Shown here: positions 23,359-31,345 of the stretch, piece by piece
Position numbering within the stretch: position 1 is the first letter of the stretch
How the letters are laid out: the number at the start of each line of letters is the position of its first letter
Origin: an uncultured Clostridia bacterium
Lineage (GTDB): Bacteria > Bacillota > Clostridia > TANB77 > CAG-508
DNA length: 31,561 nt
Assembly (NCBI GenBank): GCA_944390505.1
Contig: CALXQF010000002.1
Location: 1-31,561, forward strand
Direction: 5' to 3'
Program-made: the position numbers and the translations under genes
The notes under the pieces: generated by a model
What the model was told of the DNA's origin: nothing
The model's database searches: none
The model's input: only the letters and a program-made list of their open reading frames with translations

Positions 23359-23434
23359 TGGGGTATAGCCAAGCGGTAAGGCATCGGACTCTGACTCCGA
23401 CATTTCCTAGGTTCGAATCCTAGTACCCCAACCA
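23359..23434 (+). tRNA. tRNA-Gln (anticodon CTG), CCA encoded
   Basis: Acceptor TGGGGTA pairs with TACCCCA (23424-23430), discriminator A, genomic CCA. D-arm GCCAAGCGGTAAGGC, anticodon stem TCGGA/TCCGA around loop CTCTGAC (anticodon CTG, reads CAG), and T-arm with GGTTCGAATCC. It lies 31 bases upstream of the cytidylate-kinase-like gene. Confidence 0.95.
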
Positions 23435-23465
23435 ATTTTTAACAAAGGAAAGAAGGAATGAATAC

Positions 23466-24083
23466 ATGGTTATTACAATTAGTAGAGAATTTGGAAGCGG
23501 AGGAAAATATATAGGGGAACAACTAGCTAAAAACTTGAATTTAAAATTCTATGATAAAGAAATCATAGAAAGACTATCCAAAGAAGAAAATATAGACATT
23601 GATTTTCTCAAAAATATTGATGAAAGTAGTAAAAATAGCTTTTGGAATGCTTTAGCTGTTGCATATATGGTGAATCCAACAGATAGTATAAATTCTTTTG
23701 TAGATTTACCAATGGCAGACCAATATTTCATTAAAACAGTTCGATTAATAGAAAAAATTGCCAAAGAAGATAATTGCGTTATTATTGGAAGATGTTCTAA
23801 TATTATTTTAAAAGATCATCCAAATGTAATTAACTTTTTTATTTATTCTTCTAATCAAGAATTTAAGATTAATCGTAAGAAAGAGTTTGCTAATTTAGAA
23901 GAGAAAAAAGCTATTAAATTAATGCAAAAAAAAGATAAAGATAGAGCAGCTTATTATCATTATTATACAAATGAAAAATGGGGAGACAGAAGTGGTTATG
24001 ATTTATTAGTAGATTCTTCAAAATTAGGTGTTGATGGTACCATTGAATTATTAGAACAATATGTAAAAAGTAAGACAAAATAA
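23466..24083 (+). CDS. Cytidylate kinase-like family protein
   Basis: 205 residues. The N-terminus VITISREFGSGGKYIGEQLA is the modified P-loop of the cytidylate-kinase-like family, followed by FYDKEII, a middle CVIIGRCSNIILKDHPNVIN and the lid-like KKDKDRAAYYHYYTNEKWGD and YDLLVDSS. Relatives are presumed nucleotide kinases, but the substrate is not established for this branch; true CMP kinase (cmk) is a different, better conserved family. SD GAAAGAAGGA. It converges on the vWA gene across a strong shared terminator. Confidence 0.85.
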   Translation: MVITISREFGSGGKYIGEQLAKNLNLKFYDKEIIERLSKEENIDIDFLKNIDESSKNSFWNALAVAYMVNPTDSINSFVDLPMADQYFIKTVRLIEKIAKEDNCVIIGRCSNIILKDHPNVINFFIYSSNQEFKINRKKEFANLEEKKAIKLMQKKDKDRAAYYHYYTNEKWGDRSGYDLLVDSSKLGVDGTIELLEQYVKSKTK

Positions 24084-24129
24084 AAATAGAAAATATAAAC
24101 GCAAAGTTTAGATATTTTTATATAAAAAA

Positions 24130-24166
24130 TTAAATGCTAGTAACTTATGTAATTACTAGCATTTAA
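24130..24166. terminator. Bidirectional intrinsic terminator
   Basis: TTAAATGCTAGTAA (24130-24143), 9-nt loop, TTACTAGCATTTAA (24153-24166): a perfect 14-bp stem between two convergent genes. Confidence 0.8.
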
Positions 24167-24186
24167 TTTATCTGTTTTATTGCTTT

Positions 24187-25680
24187 TTATTTAGTCTTAT
24201 TTAAGTTTTTAATTCTAACAATTCTACTTAATGCAAATAGTATAACAGCTGTTACAGCAATTGCTAAAATTGAAATAGTATTATTACCTGTTTGAGGAAT
24301 ATCTGTATTGGCTACAGTATTATCTGTGTTACCATCTGGATCTTTTTGAGGTACCTCTTCATATGTTAATCTTATTTTTGGAGAAACATCTGAATGAGCA
24401 TTTCCACTACCATCTGCTGTTTCAAAATCAATATCTACATTGGTATTAGTAGGTAGAATTTGATCCACAATATCTGCATCATATTGTTCTTTTAATTTCA
24501 ATTTGTAACTTACAGTAGCTACTTCGCCCTCTGCTAATTGAGGAATATTCCATGTAATACTGTTATCAGAAGTGTCAATCGTTTCTGAAATAGTACCAAT
24601 ATTAGGTTCTGTTACGTATTCAAAATCAAAGTTGTCAACAATTTCTTGTGGAAAATAATCTTTAATGACAATGTTTTTTAATGTGTTATCCTTGACAGTA
24701 GTAATATTATTAAAAATATCATCATTTACTGTAGTAGATAAGTCTTCATAATCAATAAAGTAAAAATATTCACTAGTTGGGTTAGTAGCTGTTCCGAAAA
24801 TTTCTTCTGCTAGTTCACCGTAAGTCATATGTCTATCTTCGCCTTCAACAGTTGGAGCATCAGGGTTTTCAACGTCTCTTTCATATAATCTCATCAAAAC
24901 AGAAAAAATGTGATATCCTTGTTCTCGCATTTCTTGCAATTTATTTTTAGTATTTTGTGCGTTGACACCAGAATAGGTAAGAATGTTTTCAGTATCTAAA
25001 GAAAGATTAGGTACACCATCTGAAATAAGGATAACATATTTTTCAGAATCTTGACTATCAGAAAAATTAGATTGTGCAAGTTCAAGTCCAGCTTCAATAT
25101 TGGTATAAGGACCAACTGTATGGCCATAAGTATTAATAGAATTTTTTACTGTTTCGCTGGAATTAGATAATGGTAACAATAATTGTGCATCACTAGAAGT
25201 TCCTAGTGTAGCAGAAGGATCAGTCACTGTGTCTACACTAGAAAAACTAACTACTCCTATTTGAACATCTGTAAAAAATTCAAACATAGCATCTGTAAAT
25301 AAACTAGCGGTTTCTTTTACATATTCTATTTTTTGCTTATCTTGGTAAGTAGAAGTCATACTTTGAGAATTATCCAAAACTAAATAAATTTCAACTGGTT
25401 TTTGAATTTCTTCTTTTTCCATAGTGTTGGTTACTGTTAAAGTAATGGTTAATTCTTTATTTTCAGCATCAAAGTCAGTTAGTTCTTTTTTAAAATTTCC
25501 CATATCATTTAGATTAATTTCACACACATTTCTTTCTACTAATTCTAAAATAGATTTTTCACTATCTATTGTTTCGTTAGAATCATTAGTGTTTATTGTA
25601 ACATTTGTTGCAAAAACACTACTACAGCTTAAAAATAAAAATACGAATAATATAAAACAACTTATTATTTTATTCTTCAT
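24187..25680 (-). CDS. Sortase-anchored von Willebrand factor A surface protein
   Basis: 497 residues from the ATG at 25680, which has AAGGAG 9 nt upstream; the frame is open 15 codons further but without support. Residues 1-24 are a signal peptide (FILFVFLFLSCSSVFA, cleavage after Ala24). The vWA domain begins about residue 98 with MIDAS DNSQSM (Asp103, Ser105, Ser107) and contains YVILISDGVPN. A beta-rich linker with DUF11-like spacing (VSYKLKLKEQY) follows. The end has IPQTG (461-465), a hydrophobic span and the basic tail RIVRIKNLNKTK, a standard cell-wall sorting signal. It probably acts in adhesion or as a pilus component, though no pilin partners or sortase are seen nearby. It has its own sigma-A promoter. 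Confidence 0.9.
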   Translation of the reverse strand: MKNKIISCFILFVFLFLSCSSVFATNVTINTNDSNETIDSEKSILELVERNVCEINLNDMGNFKKELTDFDAENKELTITLTVTNTMEKEEIQKPVEIYLVLDNSQSMTSTYQDKQKIEYVKETASLFTDAMFEFFTDVQIGVVSFSSVDTVTDPSATLGTSSDAQLLLPLSNSSETVKNSINTYGHTVGPYTNIEAGLELAQSNFSDSQDSEKYVILISDGVPNLSLDTENILTYSGVNAQNTKNKLQEMREQGYHIFSVLMRLYERDVENPDAPTVEGEDRHMTYGELAEEIFGTATNPTSEYFYFIDYEDLSTTVNDDIFNNITTVKDNTLKNIVIKDYFPQEIVDNFDFEYVTEPNIGTISETIDTSDNSITWNIPQLAEGEVATVSYKLKLKEQYDADIVDQILPTNTNVDIDFETADGSGNAHSDVSPKIRLTYEEVPQKDPDGNTDNTVANTDIPQTGNNTISILAIAVTAVILFALSRIVRIKNLNKTK

Positions 25681-25713
25681 TTTATCAGACTCCTTATTAA
25701 AAATTACATTACT

Positions 25714-25742
25714 ATTATACTGCAAAAAATGCTAATTTTCAA
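25714..25742 (-). promoter_or_regulatory. Sigma-A promoter of the vWA surface protein gene
   Basis: On the reverse strand, TTGAAA (25742-25737), 17-nt spacer, TATAAT (25719-25714), about 34 bases upstream of the start codon. Confidence 0.75.
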
Positions 25743-25796
25743 GCTTTTTTATTAGCTTTTTGAAAATAATGTAAAATGTAAAAAAGAATCATCATA

Positions 25797-25826
25797 TTGT
25801 CAAAACGATAAAAAGTATGATATGAT
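25797..25826 (+). promoter_or_regulatory. Sigma-A promoter of dxs
   Basis: TTGTCA (25797-25802), 18-nt spacer, TATGAT (25821-25826), about 34 bases before the dxs start. It is divergent from the vWA promoter. Confidence 0.55.
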
Positions 25827-25859
25827 GAAAGAACAAAATTATAAAAAAGGATGAGACAA

Positions 25860-27836
25860 TTGGAAATATTAGAAAAAATTCAATCACCTAAGGATTTAAA
25901 AAAATTAAATAGTAGTGAAAAAGAAATATTGGCAGAAGAAGTAAGACAAGAAATCTTAAATGTGGTATCAAAAACAGGAGGACATTTAGCATCTAATTTA
26001 GGAGTTGTGGAATTAACTATAGCACTTCATAGTTGCTTTGATGCACCAAAAGACAAAATTATTTGGGATGTTGGACATCAATCATATGTTCATAAAATGT
26101 TAACAGGCAGAAAAGAAAAAATGAATACTTTAAGACAATTAGATGGACTTTCTGGTTTCCCAAAAGCTTCAGAATCTGAGTATGATTGCTTTGAAACAGG
26201 GCATAGCAGTACTTCTATTTCAGCAGCTTTGGGAATGGCAAGAGCAAGGGATATTCAAAAAAAGAACTATCATGTAGTCGCTGTAATTGGAGATGGAGCA
26301 TTAACTGGTGGAATGGCGTTAGAAGCATTAAATGATGCAGGAGCTAGTAAAACTAATTTAATAGTGATATTAAATGATAATGAAATGAGCATATCCAAAA
26401 ATGTAGGTGGAATTTCCACTTTTTTAACAAAATTAAGGCTAAGAAAAAGTTATAAAAAATCAAATGCATATATCAAAAAATTAGTAAGAAAATTACCAGG
26501 AAATACAGGAGAGCATATTATTCATTTTGTACGAAAAATTAAAAATGGAATGAAACAATTAATTATTCCTAATATGCTTTTTGAGGAATTGGGATTTTGC
26601 TACTTAGGACCTGTAGATGGGCATCATATAGAAAAATTGGAAGATATTTTATGCAAAGCAAAAGAACTAGAAGGACCAGTATTAATACATGTAATAACAA
26701 CAAAAGGAAAAGGCTATATTCCAGCTGAAACAAATCCAGATCGTTTTCACAGTACTTCTAGTTTTAATTTAGTTACAGGAGAAAGTGAAAAAGTAAAGAG
26801 CAAAGATTATTCAAAAATGTTTGGAGATACATTAGTGAACCTAGCAAAAGAAAATAAGAAAATTGTAGCAATTACGGCAGCAATGAAAGATGGAACTGGA
26901 TTAACTGAATTTGCTAAAAAATATCCTGAACGTTTTTTTGATGTAGGAATTGCAGAACAGCATGCTTTAACAATGGCAGCAGGAATGGCAAAAATGGGAT
27001 TGAAACCAGTTGTTTCTATTTATTCATCTTTTTACCAGAGAGGATATGATCAAATTATTCATGATATTGCAATGCAAAATTTACCAGTTGTGTTATGTGT
27101 AGATAGAGCAGGAATTGTAGGAAATGATGGAGAAACACATCAAGGAATATTTGATATGGCATTCTTAGGCATTGTACCAAATTTAACAATAATGGCTCCC
27201 AAAAATTTTCAAGAACTAGAACAAATGCTAGCTTATGCGCTAGAGTTTCAATTTCCAATTGCAATTCGTTATCCGAGAGGAACAGAGGAAATTTCTGATT
27301 TTCAACAAAAGAGAGGAATAGAGAAGATTTCTGATTTCCAACAAGAGAAAAAAACAGAAAAAAATTCTGATTCTCAACAAGAGAACAATAAGTTAGAACA
27401 AGGAAAAGCAGAAATCATTCAGCAAGGAAAAGATATTACCATTCTGGCTATTGGGAAAATGGTAGCAAGAGCTTATCAAATAGCCAATCATTTAAAAGAA
27501 CATGAAATTGAAGCAGAAGTGATCAATAGCAGATTTCTAAAACCATTTGATAAAGACACTGTAATAGCATCTGTTAGAAAGACCAAAAAATTAGTTACAA
27601 TAGAAGATGGTATTTTACAAGGAGGATTAGCAACCATTGCGTTAGAAGCGGTTTTTCAAAATGAATTATCTGATGTTTGGGTAAAAAATTATGGATATCC
27701 AGATGAGTTTATTAAACATGGAAAAACAGAAGAAATAGAGAAAATCTATGGATTAGATGTAAACCACATAACAGAAGATATTTTAAGTCAATTTAAAATT
27801 TCTAATGGCACAGAAAATGTAAAACAAAATAGATAA
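25860..27836 (+). CDS. dxs: 1-deoxy-D-xylulose-5-phosphate synthase with a repeat insertion
   Basis: 658 residues from TTG 25860; an in-frame ATG at 25851 abuts the AAAAGG SD and is less likely. It shows TGGHLASNLGVVELTIALH, WDVGHQSYVHKMLTGR, thiamine diphosphate-binding GDGALTGGMALEALNDAG ... ILNDN, GPVDGHH, then the second domain with DVGIAEQHALTMAAG and DRAGIVGNDGETHQG. It condenses pyruvate and glyceraldehyde-3-phosphate in the first step of the non-mevalonate isoprenoid pathway. Between RYPRG and the C-terminal domain (ITILAIGKMVARAY) is a 36-residue insertion made of three imperfect 12-residue units. The catalytic core is untouched. Confidence 0.96.
   Translation: MEILEKIQSPKDLKKLNSSEKEILAEEVRQEILNVVSKTGGHLASNLGVVELTIALHSCFDAPKDKIIWDVGHQSYVHKMLTGRKEKMNTLRQLDGLSGFPKASESEYDCFETGHSSTSISAALGMARARDIQKKNYHVVAVIGDGALTGGMALEALNDAGASKTNLIVILNDNEMSISKNVGGISTFLTKLRLRKSYKKSNAYIKKLVRKLPGNTGEHIIHFVRKIKNGMKQLIIPNMLFEELGFCYLGPVDGHHIEKLEDILCKAKELEGPVLIHVITTKGKGYIPAETNPDRFHSTSSFNLVTGESEKVKSKDYSKMFGDTLVNLAKENKKIVAITAAMKDGTGLTEFAKKYPERFFDVGIAEQHALTMAAGMAKMGLKPVVSIYSSFYQRGYDQIIHDIAMQNLPVVLCVDRAGIVGNDGETHQGIFDMAFLGIVPNLTIMAPKNFQELEQMLAYALEFQFPIAIRYPRGTEEISDFQQKRGIEKISDFQQEKKTEKNSDSQQENNKLEQGKAEIIQQGKDITILAIGKMVARAYQIANHLKEHEIEAEVINSRFLKPFDKDTVIASVRKTKKLVTIEDGILQGGLATIALEAVFQNELSDVWVKNYGYPDEFIKHGKTEEIEKIYGLDVNHITEDILSQFKISNGTENVKQNR
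27288..27395 (+). repeat. 36-bp tandem repeat inside dxs (three copies)
   Basis: Units 27288-27323, 27324-27359 and 27360-27395 encode EISDFQQKRGIE, KISDFQQEKKTE and KNSDSQQENNKL. All keep frame and lie in a linker between domains. Confidence 0.85.
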
Positions 27837-28010
27837 TATTTGTTCTTTATATAAAAATATTAATAACAGTGAATTAAAACAGCAAAAAAATATGCAAATG
27901 AAAAATGATGATAAAACCCCAATATAATGAAATAAATCAATATAAAGTCAGCATGAAAATAGGATTTGCTAAGACGAGAAAATAGTAGAAGGAAGAGTAG
28001 AAAATAGAAA

Positions 28011-28829
28011 ATGAATAGAGAAGAGATTTTAAAACAATTTAGCAAAACAGAAGATAAACTTTTTATTGCTAAAATTTTAGATAAGATAAAATTTGTAAGA
28101 ACCAAAAATCAAATACAAGTAACTGATTTTTTAGATACTTACCAACAAAGCATGGTAGAAAAATTAATGTCTTATTTTTTAGAGCAACAAGGTATGTTAT
28201 ATGGAGGATATGAAGAAGCAGAAAGAAAGATTTTATTTTTATACCCAACAAAACTTCAAACTATATTTCAGCAAGATAAAAATCAAAATGTAGTTATCAA
28301 AGAAACAATAAAGATTTTATCTATTACATTACCACCCGAGCTATATGGAAAATATACACATAGGGATTACCTAAGTGGAATAATGAAATTAGGTATTAAA
28401 AGAGAAAAAATAGGAGATATTGTGGTAAATGAAACAGGAGCAGAAATTTTAGTTCATGTGGATATGATTTCTTATTTGCTGACTCATTTAAAAGATCTAA
28501 CAAGATTTCAAAAAGCAGAAATCAAAGAAAACGAGATTGCTGATTTAAAGATAACACCCGTTCAAAAAGAGGAGCAAGTAATACTTATTCCACAACAAAG
28601 ATTAGATGTAATTGTTTCCGAAATTTTGCATTTATCGAGAAGTAAGGCAAATGAAATTATTAGCCAAGAAAGAGTGTTTATTAATCATGAATTAAAAATG
28701 AAAAATGCTACCAATGTAAAACAAGGAGATATTTTAACAATTCGAGGAAAAGGCAGATTTGAAATAGGAGAAGTAATTTCACAAACGGCTAAAGGAAAAA
28801 TACGATTGCAAATTTGGAAATATGTGTAA
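28011..28829 (+). CDS. S4-domain RNA-binding protein, YlmH-like
   Basis: 272 residues. The N-terminal two-thirds carries YlmH features (FLDTYQQSMVEKLM, GGYEEAERKILFLYP, LPPELYGKYTHRDYLSGIM, KLGIKREKIGDIVV). The S4 domain is about 196-256 (LIPQQRLDVIVSEILHLSRS, then INHELKMKN and VKQGDILTIRGKGRF). Bacillus YlmH/RqcP2 binds the ribosomal large subunit and serves ribosome-associated quality control; a similar role is inferred. The 174-bp upstream gap shows nothing convincing. Immediately after its stop lies a half copy of the 15.7-kb repeat element. Confidence 0.88.
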   Translation: MNREEILKQFSKTEDKLFIAKILDKIKFVRTKNQIQVTDFLDTYQQSMVEKLMSYFLEQQGMLYGGYEEAERKILFLYPTKLQTIFQQDKNQNVVIKETIKILSITLPPELYGKYTHRDYLSGIMKLGIKREKIGDIVVNETGAEILVHVDMISYLLTHLKDLTRFQKAEIKENEIADLKITPVQKEEQVILIPQQRLDVIVSEILHLSRSKANEIISQERVFINHELKMKNATNVKQGDILTIRGKGRFEIGEVISQTAKGKIRLQIWKYV

Positions 28830-28830
28830 T

Positions 28831-28912
28831 GGGAAACTGCTCCAATTCGCACTCGCTTAGCTCGTTTGGTCGCTTACGCGGTCTACACTTATGTAATATA
28901 TTTAGTTTGAAT
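28831..28912 (+). repeat. Half copy of the MITE-like element
   Basis: AAACTGCTCCAATTCGCACT and CGTTTGGTCGCTTACGCGG plus TCTAC match the right half of the 15685-15869 element almost exactly; the middle hairpin is replaced by CGCTTAG. The end (ATGTAATATATTTAGTTTGA) resembles that element's right terminus. The left half is missing. Confidence 0.8.
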
Positions 28913-28952
28913 AAGTTAATTAAAATAAATTGATTATTTGATAAAAAATCAA

Positions 28953-28981
28953 TTGACAAAACAAAACTTTTGTTCTATAAT
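28953..28981 (+). promoter_or_regulatory. Consensus sigma-A promoter of dinB
   Basis: TTGACA (28953-28958), exactly 17 nt, TATAAT (28976-28981): both hexamers match consensus perfectly, 17 bases before the start. Confidence 0.85.
28964..28975 (-). promoter_or_regulatory. Probable LexA (SOS) operator inside the dinB promoter
   Basis: Reverse strand GAACAAAAGTTT, against the Gram-positive LexA/DinR consensus GAACRNRYGTTY. All conserved bases of GAAC and GTTY match; only the last spacer base differs. It fills the gap between -35 and -10, a typical repression position. Confidence 0.6.
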
Positions 28982-28998
28982 AATTACAGGTGATAAAA

Positions 28999-30207
28999 TT
29001 GGAACGAAAAATTTTACATGTAGATGTGAATAGTGCATTTTTATCATGGACAGCAGTAGAAATGTTAAAAAATGGTTCTACAGTAGATATTAGAGAAATT
29101 CCATCTGTGATTGGAGGAGACGAAGAAAAAAGAAAAGGCATTGTTTTAGCGAAAAGCATTCCTGCCAAAAAATATGGAATAAAAACTGCAGAGCCTATTT
29201 ATTTTGCAAAACAAAAATGCCCTAATCTACAAATTTTCAAAAGTAATTTTAAAATTTATCGCCAATATTCTAATGCGATGTATAACATATTATGCCAGTA
29301 TACCAATAGAGTAGAAAGGTTCTCTATTGATGAATGTTTTTTAGACATAACAGAATTTATTCCAAAAGGAAAAACGGACTTACAAATTGCTTATGAAATT
29401 AATCATCGTATTAAACAGGAATTAGGTTTTACAGTAAATGTAGGAGTAGCACCTAATAAAATCTTAGCCAAAATGGCATCTGATTTTGAAAAACCTGACA
29501 AAGTACATACTCTGTATGCAAATGAAATTTCTAGTAAAATGTGGAATCTTCCGGTATCTGAATTGTTTATGGTAGGAAAACGAAGTTTGCCAAAGCTAGA
29601 AAGACTAGGAATTAAAACAATAGGAGATTTAGCAAATAGAAAAAAAGAAGAAATGGTGAAAGTTTTTGGAAAATTCGGTAAAACAATATGGGAATATGCT
29701 AATGGAATTGATTTTTCAGAAGTGATTTCTGAACCAGAAACACCAAAATGCATTGGAAATTCTGTTACTTTGCCAAAAGATTTATCAGACCTTTTCAAAA
29801 TAGAAGAAGTGTTATTAGCTTTGACTGAACAAACTGCTTATCGATTAAGAAAACATCAGTTACTAGCAGGAACAGTGGGAGTACAAATTAGAACAAAAGA
29901 CTTTCAAAATTGTTCTCATCAAAGAACTCTATTAACCCCAACTAGTAGCACAAAAATCATTTATGAAAATGCCAAACAAATATTAGAAGAATTTTATCAT
30001 CGCGAACCAATTCGACTAATTGGCATTAAGTTAGACCATTTGAAACCAACAGATAATTTACAAATTTCTTTGTTTGATACAAAACAAAATGAAAAACAGA
30101 GTAAATTAGATAAAACGATTGATAATTTAAAAGAAAAATATGGATATAATATTATTACAAGAGCAGGAAAAATGGAAACAGATGATATGATGGAATTTAA
30201 AGAGTAA
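28999..30207 (+). CDS. dinB: DNA polymerase IV (Y-family)
   Basis: 402 residues from TTG 28999 with AGGTGAT just upstream; a GTG at 28990 is in frame but less well placed. Catalytic residues: Asp9 in LHVDVNSAFLSW and Asp111-Glu112 in FSIDECFLDIT; Phe14 fits the steric-gate position. NVGVAPNKILAKMASDFEKP and the helix-hairpin-helix GIKTIGDLANR follow, then the little-finger domain. The clamp-binding motif QISLF is near the C-terminus. It synthesises across DNA lesions. A strong promoter and a LexA-like box imply SOS induction. Confidence 0.93.
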   Translation: MERKILHVDVNSAFLSWTAVEMLKNGSTVDIREIPSVIGGDEEKRKGIVLAKSIPAKKYGIKTAEPIYFAKQKCPNLQIFKSNFKIYRQYSNAMYNILCQYTNRVERFSIDECFLDITEFIPKGKTDLQIAYEINHRIKQELGFTVNVGVAPNKILAKMASDFEKPDKVHTLYANEISSKMWNLPVSELFMVGKRSLPKLERLGIKTIGDLANRKKEEMVKVFGKFGKTIWEYANGIDFSEVISEPETPKCIGNSVTLPKDLSDLFKIEEVLLALTEQTAYRLRKHQLLAGTVGVQIRTKDFQNCSHQRTLLTPTSSTKIIYENAKQILEEFYHREPIRLIGIKLDHLKPTDNLQISLFDTKQNEKQSKLDKTIDNLKEKYGYNIITRAGKMETDDMMEFKE

Positions 30208-30339
30208 ATACAATGTAATATAAGTACAAAGTAATAAGCCAAAAGCAATATAAATATAATAAGTAAAAATAACAAAAGAACTGTAGTAGGTAAAAAATAA
30301 TAAAAGTATTGTAAGTAAGTGGAAAATCATAAAAATATG

Positions 30340-30368
30340 TTGAGGTTTTTCCTAAAATATTGTATAAT
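30340..30368 (+). promoter_or_regulatory. Sigma-A promoter of ssrA
   Basis: TTGAGG (30340-30345), 17-nt spacer, TATAAT (30363-30368), 18 bases before the mature tmRNA 5' end. Confidence 0.7.
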
Positions 30369-30385
30369 AATAAATGTTCCTATTT

Positions 30386-30743
30386 GGGGATGTATTTGGT
30401 TTCGACAACATTCCAGAAGTAGAAATAGCGAGTAGTGGATTCTCACTTGGCCACTTTAATCATGTGAGAAATAAAAATAAACGCTGATAATAGAGAATTA
30501 GCATACGCTGCCTAGTCGCGGCGACGTCTTACTCGTAATACCCACGTTATGAGATAAGGCGACGACTTAGTGGGAAACGAAGCTATTTTTAGTCATGAAA
30601 ATAGTGGGTAATCTAAATGACTACTTCTATGATTGCTTTGTTTGTTAAACAATGATAGAGGGAATAAAAATAACAAACTGCACTCGGAGAAGTTTCTATG
30701 GAAAGAATGCTGGACAGGGGTCCGACTCCCCTCATCTCCACCA
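30386..30743 (+). ncRNA. ssrA: tmRNA
   Basis: About 358 nt. The tRNA-like ends pair GGGGATG (30386-30392) with CATCTCC (30733-30739), discriminator A and encoded CCA. The 3' TPsiC-like arm is GGGGTCCGACTCCCC; the 5' start TTGGTTTCGACA is diagnostic. The tag frame most likely opens at GCT (30483) and reads ADNRELAYAA to TAG (30513-30515), so stalled proteins would end in Ala-ADNRELAYAA. Pseudoknot-forming segments follow. It rescues stalled ribosomes with SmpB. Confidence 0.97.
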
Positions 30744-30818
30744 ATAAGTAATCTAATTGTCAGTAGAGTCATCCGTTAGAGAATTCTGAATTAAAATTTA
30801 CTTTTTTCAAAAATACTC

Positions 30819-30847
30819 TTGCACACAATATTAATTTATGCTAATAT
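30819..30847 (+). promoter_or_regulatory. Candidate promoter of tRNA-Trp
   Basis: TTGCAC (30819-30824), 17-nt spacer, TAATAT (30842-30847), 20 bases before the tRNA. Confidence 0.5.
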
Positions 30848-30866
30848 AATATTATTGTAAACACAT

Positions 30867-30941
30867 AGGGGTATAGTGTTAATGGTAGCACATCGGTCTC
30901 CAAAACCGCCTGTGAGGGTTCGAATCCTTCTACCCCTGCCA
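30867..30941 (+). tRNA. tRNA-Trp (anticodon CCA), CCA encoded
   Basis: Acceptor AGGGGTA pairs with TACCCCT (30931-30937), discriminator G, genomic CCA. D-arm GTGTTAATGGTAGCAC, anticodon loop CTCCAAA (anticodon CCA) with stem CGGT/ACCG, T-arm GAGGGTTCGAATCCTTC. Confidence 0.93.
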
Positions 30942-30942
30942 C

Positions 30943-30975
30943 AAAAAAACACACTAAGTTTAGTGCGGTTTTTTT
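30943..30975 (+). terminator. Intrinsic terminator after tRNA-Trp
   Basis: CACTAA (30952-30957), loop GT, TTAGTG (30960-30965), extended outward by an A-run pairing with the T-run (30969-30975). Confidence 0.85.
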
Positions 30976-31002
30976 ATGCATAAAAAATATAGGTTTTCCC
31001 AC

Positions 31003-31031
31003 TTGCAAATCAAAAAAATGAGTGATACAAT
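31003..31031 (+). promoter_or_regulatory. Sigma-A promoter of the riboswitch-ATPase transcript
   Basis: TTGCAA (31003-31008), 17-nt spacer, TACAAT (31026-31031), 10 bases before the riboswitch aptamer. Confidence 0.65.
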
Positions 31032-31040
31032 GTGAGATAT

Positions 31041-31123
31041 CAAAAAGGGAGTAGCTTATAAACTACTAATCAACAATCTCGAAAAAATCTGGTTAGTAAC
31101 CTACATGGTAAGCAAGACTTTTG
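31041..31123 (+). promoter_or_regulatory. yybP-ykoY manganese riboswitch aptamer
   Basis: The conserved 5' box AAAAGGGAGTAGC (31043-31055) and the 3' box ACATGGTAAGCAAGAC (31103-31118) match the two metal-binding loops of this riboswitch family (the L. lactis example has GGGGAGUAGC and UUUAGCAAGAC). P1 is formed by CAAAA (31041-31045) and TTTTG (31119-31123); the internal helix includes ACTACTAATC/GGTTAGTAACC-type pairing. The family senses Mn2+ and commonly precedes exporters and P-type ATPases, as here. Confidence 0.88.
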
Positions 31124-31153
31124 AAGAAGTAAAATTCTTGAAAAGTCTTTTTT
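31114..31153 (+). terminator. Riboswitch expression platform: terminator overlapping P1
   Basis: AAGACTTTTGAAGAA (31114-31128) pairs with TTCTTGAAAAGTCTT (31135-31149) with one mismatch, followed by a T-run. Its 5' arm contains the 3' strand of aptamer helix P1, so metal binding should block the terminator and switch expression on. Confidence 0.85.
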
Positions 31154-31345
31154 GTTTTGATTGGAAGACTAAATGAACGCTATTTAGCAATATTGCAGTT
31201 AAGAAAAAAATAAATCTGATTAAAAACAATTGTCAGATACCAATAACTAAAGTATAATAACAAAAAAGACAAATAAAAGAATAGTTTTTACCAAAAAGAG
31301 AAAAATATGAGCAAAGGAATATTATTTAAGAAGGAGAGAAAAACA

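Noticed and set aside
25620..25670. Lipobox in the vWA protein signal peptide (FLSC)
   Set aside because: The -3 position is Phe, not Leu/Val/Ile, and a good signal peptidase I site (VFA) plus a C-terminal sorting signal explain export.
30978..31345. T-box leader for the downstream gene
   Set aside because: There is no T-box sequence or specifier loop; the conserved boxes fit the yybP-ykoY riboswitch and the gene is a cation ATPase.
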